NCBI RefSeq assembly: GCF_038007285.1
Contig: NZ_JBBOWX010000001.1
Location: 4,487,501 to 4,551,103, forward strand
Length of the DNA stretch: 63,603 nucleotides
DNA from: Sporosarcina sp. FSL K6-3457
GTDB taxonomy: Bacteria > Bacillota > Bacilli > Bacillales_A > Planococcaceae
Direction of reading: 5' to 3'
Below are positions 57,411-63,603 of this stretch, piece by piece. The notes under the pieces were generated by a model, which was given only the letters and a program-made list of their open reading frames with translations, ran no database searches and was not told the origin of the DNA. How positions within the stretch are numbered: the first letter of the stretch is position 1; the number at the start of each line of letters is the position of its first letter. A program made the position numbers and the translations under genes.

Positions 57411-57809
57411 CAGGAGCAGTGGGACAAGTACTCTGCCTTGTACAGGTGTTAGATATTTCTCTTCGATGAACCATCGGTACCTGGGGTAGCCATTTACCAC
57501 AAGCCTAGTAGTAGCTAGACTTGTGGTAAGAGGTATCCGAACTTAGTGGCATAGCTATAATCAAACAAATAACCCCACCACAAGCGTATTATCATAAACC
57601 CCATGAATAAAGCTGTCCTTCATAATAAGTCCTTCCCTTTGTCATATATATCAGCTACTCTCTAGTGTAATTTCCCTTAGAGTAACATGTATTTCTACTA
57701 ATATTTTCATCAAATTCATCATTTTTTTGATAATTTTGCTGAATAAGCAGGAAAAAAGTCGATACAATGCGAATCTATAATAAATGAGGCTAAAGAGGGG
57801 GGAGTGTTT
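57411..57809 (+). other. Gene-free region before the first GGDEF-EAL gene
   Basis: A strong hairpin TTACCACAAG/CTTGTGGTAA (57492-57529) may end the DUF4183 transcript. The last 80 bases include GATACAATGCGAAT, which also precedes the second GGDEF-EAL gene. No known cyclic di-GMP riboswitch consensus was seen. Confidence 0.5.
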
Positions 57810-60161
57810 GTGAAAATTGGAATTAGTGGCAAAGTCGTCACCGCAATGCTTATAGTTGTGTTGTCAACGATGTTGACAATTGCCTTTTACTCTCACTCCA
57901 TGACAAAAGATATACTAATCGACCAAGTTGAACGAGAGCTCGCCATAAAAAATGACAATGTAAAAAATGCTGTTTCATCCGTGTTTGAACAAAAAGGTGA
58001 AGCCGTGCGACAACTGTCGTCTATTCCAGTCATCGAAAGCTTTATGAAGGCTAATGAAAAAAGAGAAAATGTTCGTTCTAATAAAGATTATGAATGGATT
58101 CAAAAGGCATTAGTGAGCGCAAAAGAAAAAAATGAAGACCTCCAGATGATTTGGCTCGCCCATACAAAGAATAGTTACTTCATTGCAAATCACGATTATG
58201 TTTCAGGTCCTACCTATTCCATCAAAGAACGTCTTTGGTATCAACAAGCTTCGGAAATGGAGGGACTTTCCTATTCTCCACTGTACCTGGACTATTTGAC
58301 AAAAGAATTGACGATTAGTATCTCGCACCCGGTTACAATAGAAAATGAACGGATGGGTTATCTTGGTGTCTATATTCACTTAGATGCTCTAGCTGACTTG
58401 TTAGAACCATTCGAGACAGATGGACAAAAGTTAATTTTAGTTTCTAATCAAGGAGATATTTTATACGATCCTGAGAAGATGTGGTCAAGCTTTCAGGAGG
58501 CACAGCTAGAAGAAAAAGGACTATTACAACTTGAAAAAGATAAGACCACTTATTATGCTTCTGTTCGTCAGCTAGATGAGCTTGGCTGGAAAATAGGCGT
58601 CTATGTACCGGAAGACGTTATATTAAAACCTCTTGCCTCATATGAAAAATTGATTGTAATGGCTTGGACGATTACTATCATTATTTTGCTAGCAACACTT
58701 TCATTTGTTTTACACTATTTATTGAAAGATATTCCATCCATTGTTCGCCAGATTAATAAAATAAAGCACGGTAATCTTAGTGTTGAAATGGGTATAAAGC
58801 GGAAAGATGAAGTCGGTGAAATTGCACGAGCTGTCGAACAAATGGCGCTACAAATTAAAAACCAAGTGGATGAATTGGATTACCAAGCTAGCCATGATTC
58901 ACTCACGAGTTTAGCCAATCGTAATTCAATCGAAAAAGTACTCCAACAATGGATTGATGAAGTAAATGTTGATGAAGAAATGATAGTAGTCACATTTCTC
59001 GATTTGGACCAGTTTAAACATGTGAATGATTCAAAGGGGCATGCATACGGAGATGAGTTGCTGATTGAAGTAGGGAAACGAATAGATGAAATGTTACCGA
59101 AGAATAGTTTTTTTGGACGATTCGGAGGAGATGAATTTGTGTTGATCATGCGGACTAAAAAAGATGCAGTAGAGTATACCTATTCATCTTTACAGGACAT
59201 CCATGAATCATTCTCGAATCCGTTCCCATTATTTGGACAAAATATCTATATCACAGCTTCTATGGGCATCTCTCTGTATCCCGCTGATGCAGAAACGATA
59301 GGGGAATTACTAATAGCTGCCGATACGGCTCTCTATTACGCAAAAGAACAAGGTCGGAACTGTATCTACTTCTTTAACAACGACATGAAAGAACAAATTG
59401 AAAAGGAACTCAGATTAAAAGATGGTTTGAGGCAGGCATTGTTGAACGAAGAGTTTTTCCTTCATTATCAGCCACAGTTGGATATTAACAGTGGGAAGAT
59501 GATGGGAGTCGAAGCACTTATTCGATGGAAGCATCCAGAATTAGGAATGGTTTCACCAGCGGAGTTCATTCCCTTAGCAGAAAGCACAGGTCAAATTATT
59601 GCCATTGGAGATTGGGTGCTAGATGCTAGTTTGCAGATGATCAAACGAGTCACGGAGAAGGAAGTCGACATCCAGCATGTGGCGGTGAATGTAAGCTCCC
59701 TTCAATTGCGCGAAGCTAATTTTGTCGATAAAGTTCAAAAGAAGCTGGCTTATTACAATGTGGAGCCATCATTACTTGAACTTGAAATAACGGAATCTGT
59801 TATTATCGATCACCAAGAAGAAACTATCCAAAAGTTAATAGAGCTAAAGAAGTTGGGTATCCAAATTGCATTGGATGATTTCGGTACAGGCTATTCTTCC
59901 TTAAATTACTTGCGTCTAATGCCTATTGACCGCGTCAAAGTAGATCGTTCCTTCATCCATCGGGTTGAAGAAGATGCCATCGTGCAGGCTATATTGAAAA
60001 CAATTATTACATTAGGGCATAGTCTGGCATTCCAGATTGTTGCGGAAGGTGTGGAAGAAGAGGCGCAGCTACAGATTCTATCTGATATGAATGTCGATAC
60101 GATTCAAGGCTATTACTATAGTAGGCCACTAGATGAAGAGAAGTTAGTAGAGTTTTCATAA
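57810..60161 (+). CDS. Membrane c-di-GMP protein: Cache-HAMP-GGDEF-EAL, paralogue 1
   Basis: The 783-residue protein has transmembrane helix 1 (residues 8-30), an extracellular dCache domain, helix 2 near residue 285, HAMP, GGDEF with intact RFGGDEF, and EAL with EALIRWKHP, VAVNVSS, DDFGTGYSSLNYLR, KVDRSFI and EGVEEEAQ. Both cyclase and phosphodiesterase motifs are complete. No RxxD inhibitory site lies before GGDEF. GTG 57810 has AGGGGGGAG upstream. It is highly similar along its whole length to the protein at 61105-63465. Confidence 0.93.
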   Translation: MKIGISGKVVTAMLIVVLSTMLTIAFYSHSMTKDILIDQVERELAIKNDNVKNAVSSVFEQKGEAVRQLSSIPVIESFMKANEKRENVRSNKDYEWIQKALVSAKEKNEDLQMIWLAHTKNSYFIANHDYVSGPTYSIKERLWYQQASEMEGLSYSPLYLDYLTKELTISISHPVTIENERMGYLGVYIHLDALADLLEPFETDGQKLILVSNQGDILYDPEKMWSSFQEAQLEEKGLLQLEKDKTTYYASVRQLDELGWKIGVYVPEDVILKPLASYEKLIVMAWTITIIILLATLSFVLHYLLKDIPSIVRQINKIKHGNLSVEMGIKRKDEVGEIARAVEQMALQIKNQVDELDYQASHDSLTSLANRNSIEKVLQQWIDEVNVDEEMIVVTFLDLDQFKHVNDSKGHAYGDELLIEVGKRIDEMLPKNSFFGRFGGDEFVLIMRTKKDAVEYTYSSLQDIHESFSNPFPLFGQNIYITASMGISLYPADAETIGELLIAADTALYYAKEQGRNCIYFFNNDMKEQIEKELRLKDGLRQALLNEEFFLHYQPQLDINSGKMMGVEALIRWKHPELGMVSPAEFIPLAESTGQIIAIGDWVLDASLQMIKRVTEKEVDIQHVAVNVSSLQLREANFVDKVQKKLAYYNVEPSLLELEITESVIIDHQEETIQKLIELKKLGIQIALDDFGTGYSSLNYLRLMPIDRVKVDRSFIHRVEEDAIVQAILKTIITLGHSLAFQIVAEGVEEEAQLQILSDMNVDTIQGYYYSRPLDEEKLVEFS

Positions 60162-60173
60162 AAATAATAAAAT

Positions 60174-60213
60174 CACCTGCACTCATTGAAGCTGATGGAT
60201 GCAGGCGTTTTTT
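60174..60213 (+). terminator. Terminator after GGDEF-EAL paralogue 1
   Basis: CACCTGCA pairs with TGCAGGCG around a loop and is followed by TTTTTTTA. Confidence 0.75.
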
Positions 60214-60283
60214 TATGTCGTCAAGTTATCAAAGTACTTTATATACACTACTTTCTAGCAAAAATATTTGTTTGATAATTTAG

Positions 60284-60981
60284 CACGTCTGTTGATTAAC
60301 CAAAAAATAACATGATCCAATACTGGGCGCTTTATGTTCAATCGCATTTGGTTTTGCTTTGGATTGAACGACTTCTATACAATAACCGTGCTGTTTTGAT
60401 GTCTAGGGATGCGACTTCGCCGCATCCCTAGACATTTTTTCGGTAATTGTATGGTGGTCGTTCATCCGTCGCTCACCAAAAACGCTTGTACATGGAGTGC
60501 TAATGCTTTTGGAGATGAGGGAATAGAGAGCTTCTTAACTGGAGAGGGCCGCCAAAGATACAATTTTGGCGGCTTGAGCTTTTGCCAAGAGCTTTTCCTT
60601 TATTTATTTTAGGAAGCGTCATTTTCTAAAAGTAAAGTAGGAACAACTTGTACAATGTACTAGAGTGCCCGAAATTGCATCTTCGGGCACTTACAATCTG
60701 TCTAGCAAGCCATCTATTCTTTTCTTTCCAAGTAGCTGCATGTATCACTTAAATAGTGGAGGTACGCGACAGGCAACTATTCAGAACAAAATAATCGAAT
60801 AAGATGTGTCAAGAAATGACTTCGTCATTTCTTGACACATTCACTCCCACAGGAGGAATGGGCTCCAATTCCTCCCCGATCATCATGTCCTAACTAGTTA
60901 GCCGAAAGCGAACCGAACATAACCAAGTGAAAAAAGTAGTTTTTAAGCCTGTGTATTTTCTAGTAAATAGTTAATCAACAG
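60284..60981 (+). mobile_element. Non-coding structured mobile element, copy B (about 698 bp)
   Basis: The left end is CACGTCTGTTGATTAACCA (60284-60302). The right end is AGTTAATCAACAG near 60968-60981 and lacks the final CGTG. GTTTGATAATT occurs on both sides (60270-60280 and 60982-60992), consistent with a degraded target duplication. The order of hairpins is the same as in copy A: TGTCTAGGGATGCGA/TCGC-CGCATCCCTAGACA, GTGCCCGAA/TTCGGGCAC, a perfect 17-bp stem ATGTGTCAAGAAATGAC with loop TTC, and AGGAGGAAT/ATTCCTCC. About 120 bp of the variable middle part of copy A is replaced by a GCCGCCAAA/TTTGGCGGC hairpin. Confidence 0.8.
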
Positions 60982-61104
60982 GTTTGATAATTCAATTTAA
61001 ATAGGTATTTCGTGATGATATTGTCGAATAGGCAGGAGAAATGTAGATACAATGCGAATATATACATATATACTAGAGATGAGTCAAAAGGAGGGGGAGA
61101 GTCT
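60982..61104 (+). promoter_or_regulatory. Upstream region of GGDEF-EAL paralogue 2
   Basis: The block GAATAGGCAGGAG...GATACAATGCGAAT resembles that upstream of paralogue 1 (GAATAAGCAGGAA...GATACAATGCGAAT). It probably carries a -10 (TACAAT). No clear -35 was identified. Confidence 0.4.
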
Positions 61105-63465
61105 GTGAAAATGGGAATCAACGGTAAGGTCGTTATTGCAATGCTTGTTGTTGTGTTGTCAACGATGTTGACGATAGCTTTCTACTCCCACTCCATGACA
61201 AAAGATATATTGATTGACCAAGTTGAACGAGAGTTAGCTTTTAAGAATGAGAACATAAAAAATACAATTACTTCCACGTTTCAACGAAAAGGTGAAGTTG
61301 TCCGCCAACTAGCCTCCATTCCAGTTATCGAAAGCTTTATGAGTGCCAATGAAAAAAGAGAAGACGTTCGTGCAAATAAAGATTATGAATGGATTCAACA
61401 AGCATTAACACGTGCACAAGAAAATAATGAGCATGTTCAACAGATATGGCTTAGTCACATAGAGAATAGTTACTTCATTACAGACCATGACCAAGTCTCA
61501 GATGAATCATTCTTTATTCAAGAACGTCATTGGTACGAACAGGCTTCACAGACAGAGGGAATATCTTATTCATCCCTATATATAGATTATGTTACAAAGA
61601 AACAGATGATTAGCATTGTTTATCCGGTCATTGTAGATAACGAAAGGTTAGGCTATTTTGGGATGGATATTTTCTTAGATGATTTAGCTGCCCTGCTACA
61701 GCCATTCGAACAAGATGGACGAAAGCTGACTTTAGTGTCCGGTCAAGGTGATATTTTATACGACCCTAAAAATATGCGACCAGCCCTTCGCGAAGCACAA
61801 GTAGAAGGACAAGAAATAGCAAAGTTTCAAAGCAGTGGGGAAAGCTACTATGCTTCGGTTCGTCAATTGAACGAGCTCGGTTGGAAAATAGCTGTGTCTG
61901 TTCCAGAATCCACCTTATTACAACCACTTGCCACATATGAGCAGTCCATTATTGGGACTTGGGTCATTGCTATCATTATTTTGCTAGCAACACTATCATT
62001 TGTTTTACATTACTTATTGAAAGACATTCCATTCATCGTCCATCAGATAAATAAAATAAAGCATGGAGATCTTAGTGTTAAAATAGGTATTGAACGAAAA
62101 GATGAAGTGGGTGAAATAGCAAGGGCTGTTGAACAAATGGCGTTGCAAATTAAAAGTCAGGTGGATGAGTTGGATTACCAAGCAAGTCATGATTCACTAA
62201 CGGGCTTGGCAAATCGCCATTCAATTGAAAAAGTACTTCAACAATGGATTGATGAAGTCAATACCGACGAAGAAATGATTGCAGTCCTTTTCCTCGACTT
62301 GGACCAATTTAAGCATGTGAATGATTCAAAAGGGCATGCCTTTGGCGATAAATTACTCATCGAAGTTGGCAAGCGGATAAGTGACTTGCTACCTAAAAAC
62401 AGTTTCTTTGGTCGATTTGGAGGCGATGAATTTGTTGTCATCATTCGGACTGAAAAAGGGGCTTTAGATCGGATTTATTATTCTTTACAACAAGTCTATG
62501 AATCATTCACGAATCCGTTTTTATTATTTGATCAAAATACTTATATCACAGCTTCTATTGGCGTTTCCCTTTATCCCTCTGATGCACAATCCATTGGGGA
62601 GTTATTTGTAGATGCCGATACCGCACTGTATCATGCGAAAGAACAAGGACGTAACCGTATTTATTTCTTTAATAATGACATGAAGGACCAAATTGAAAGG
62701 GAATTAAAATTAAAAGATGGTTTAAGAGAGGCACTGTTGCACGAGGAGTTATTCCTACATTATCAGCCTCAGCTGGATATGACAGGTGGAAAGAAGGCTA
62801 GTGTTGAAGCGCTAATCAGGTGGAAGCACCCAGAATTAGGGATGGTTTCACCAGCCGATTTTATCCCTTTAGCGGAAAATACGGGTCAAATTATTGCCAT
62901 TGGAGACTGGGTACTAGATGCTAGTTTACAAATGATTAAAAGAGCGACCGAGCAGGGAATTAATATACAGCATGTCGCCGTAAATGTAAGTGCCATTCAA
63001 TTGCGTGAAGCAGACTTTGTAGACAAGGTCCAAAAGAAGTTGGAATATTATGACATCGAACCATCTTTACTCGAAATTGAAATAACAGAGTCCATCATCA
63101 TTGAACATCAAGAAGAAACCATTCGAAGGTTAAATGAGTTAAAAAGACTAGGCATTCAAATTGCGTTGGATGACTTTGGAACTGGTTATTCTTCGTTGAA
63201 TTATTTACGTCTGATGCCAATTGATCGGGTGAAAGTCGATCGTTCCTTCATTCAACAAATTGAAGAAGATAGCATCGTACAGGCTATCCTAACAACTATT
63301 GTTTCGCTAGGGCATAGTCTTGGGTTCCAAATTGTTGCGGAGGGGGTTGAAGAAGCATCACAGCTCCAAATCCTACGTGATATGAAAGTCGATACTGTAC
63401 AGGGCTATTACTACAGTAGACCATTAGATGAAGATACATTGTTGGACTTTTTACGCCAACAATAA
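61105..63465 (+). CDS. Membrane c-di-GMP protein: Cache-HAMP-GGDEF-EAL, paralogue 2
   Basis: The 786-residue protein has the same architecture as the paralogue at 57810-60161: transmembrane helix, dCache, second helix, HAMP, GGDEF (RFGGDEFVVII), EAL (VEALIRWKHP, VAVNVSA, DDFGTGYSSLNYLR, VDRSFIQQ). The Cache domains differ most, suggesting a different signal, while the cytoplasmic halves are nearly the same. GTG 61105 has AAAGGAGGGGG upstream; the longer open frame to 61012 is unlikely to be translated. Confidence 0.93.
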   Translation: MKMGINGKVVIAMLVVVLSTMLTIAFYSHSMTKDILIDQVERELAFKNENIKNTITSTFQRKGEVVRQLASIPVIESFMSANEKREDVRANKDYEWIQQALTRAQENNEHVQQIWLSHIENSYFITDHDQVSDESFFIQERHWYEQASQTEGISYSSLYIDYVTKKQMISIVYPVIVDNERLGYFGMDIFLDDLAALLQPFEQDGRKLTLVSGQGDILYDPKNMRPALREAQVEGQEIAKFQSSGESYYASVRQLNELGWKIAVSVPESTLLQPLATYEQSIIGTWVIAIIILLATLSFVLHYLLKDIPFIVHQINKIKHGDLSVKIGIERKDEVGEIARAVEQMALQIKSQVDELDYQASHDSLTGLANRHSIEKVLQQWIDEVNTDEEMIAVLFLDLDQFKHVNDSKGHAFGDKLLIEVGKRISDLLPKNSFFGRFGGDEFVVIIRTEKGALDRIYYSLQQVYESFTNPFLLFDQNTYITASIGVSLYPSDAQSIGELFVDADTALYHAKEQGRNRIYFFNNDMKDQIERELKLKDGLREALLHEELFLHYQPQLDMTGGKKASVEALIRWKHPELGMVSPADFIPLAENTGQIIAIGDWVLDASLQMIKRATEQGINIQHVAVNVSAIQLREADFVDKVQKKLEYYDIEPSLLEIEITESIIIEHQEETIRRLNELKRLGIQIALDDFGTGYSSLNYLRLMPIDRVKVDRSFIQQIEEDSIVQAILTTIVSLGHSLGFQIVAEGVEEASQLQILRDMKVDTVQGYYYSRPLDEDTLLDFLRQQ

Positions 63466-63512
63466 AAATACCATGCAGCCATCGAGTATGATGACTGCAT
63501 GGTATTTTTTAT
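63466..63512 (+). terminator. Terminator after GGDEF-EAL paralogue 2
   Basis: AAATACCATGCAG pairs with CTGCATGGTATTT around a loop and is followed by TTTATTTT. Confidence 0.88.
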
Positions 63513-63521
63513 TTTGTAAAG

Positions 63522-63603
63522 CATACCTGTTGATTTACAAAAAAGTAACTTAATTAAATACTAGACATTTTTCCGATAATCGTATGGTGGTCGTTCATCC
63601 ATC
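63522..63603 (+). mobile_element. Non-coding structured mobile element, copy C (cut by window edge)
   Basis: The left end CATACCTGTTGATTTACAA resembles the terminal repeat of copies A and B. After about 40 bp the sequence jumps to CTAGACATTTTTCC and ATGGTGGTCGTTCATCC, so about 105 bp including the first large hairpin is deleted. The rest is outside the window. Confidence 0.7.

Noticed and set aside
57411..57809. Cyclic di-GMP riboswitch upstream of the GGDEF-EAL gene
   Set aside because: Neither the type I nor the type II conserved core was seen; only ordinary hairpins are present.
60409..60612. Open frame of 67 codons inside element copy B
   Set aside because: The frame is not kept in copy A, crosses conserved hairpins and has no ribosome binding site; treated as chance.

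Overview
The window is the replication-origin region of a Bacillota chromosome, shown with dnaA on the minus strand. Gene order and protein sequences suggest a spore-forming Planococcaceae bacterium (Sporosarcina, Lysinibacillus or a relative). Pointers are Noc beside Soj/Spo0J, the spore-associated YyaC, SpoIIIJ/Jag, the WalRKHIJ-HtrA cluster, and an M23 peptidase where many bacilli carry purA. The genus is inferred from the sequence alone.

Bases 1-40435 are conserved core. On the minus strand: an incomplete HD-GYP gene, then gyrA, gyrB, recF, yaaA, dnaN and dnaA. oriC is bipartite: a DnaA-box/DnaA-trio/AT-rich unit between dnaA and dnaN, and seven perfect DnaA boxes between dnaA and rpmH. 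On the plus strand: rpmH-rnpA-spoIIIJ-jag, mnmE-mnmG-rsmG, noc-soj-spo0J with two identical parS sites in opposite orientation, DUF554, (yyaC, minus), mscS, DUF951, ychF, (DUF3267, minus), rpsF-ssb-rpsR, yybS-gdpP-rplI-dnaB, the M23 peptidase, walRKHIJ-htrA, a CxxH/CxxC protein and rlmH. A perfect Noc-binding palindrome precedes walR. DnaA boxes also cluster before mnmE and before rlmH.

Bases 40436-63603 are accessory. The last 18 bp of rlmH, which in staphylococci is the SCC attachment site, recur exactly at 41669 and in decayed form at 43728. They bound two small cassettes, one with a methyltransferase and one with a decayed HepT/MNT toxin-antitoxin pair and a broken ORF. Then come a Fur-box-controlled two-component system with an iron-binding protein, an IS110-type remnant, mqo, a 7TM diguanylate cyclase, a VOC protein, ogt, a dinD gene split at codon 6 by an IS4-type element, a GNAT/MocR divergent pair, two DUF4183 proteins, and two very similar Cache-HAMP-GGDEF-EAL proteins.

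The most novel signal is a family of 0.7-0.8 kb non-coding elements (41848-42666, 60284-60981, and 63522 to the window end). They have 19-bp terminal inverted repeats, and copy A has a 9-bp target duplication. Copy A splits an ORF that rejoins in frame when the element is removed in silico. Several internal hairpins keep their pairing while their sequence changes between copies, which points to a mobile, highly structured RNA or DNA element with no transposase of its own.
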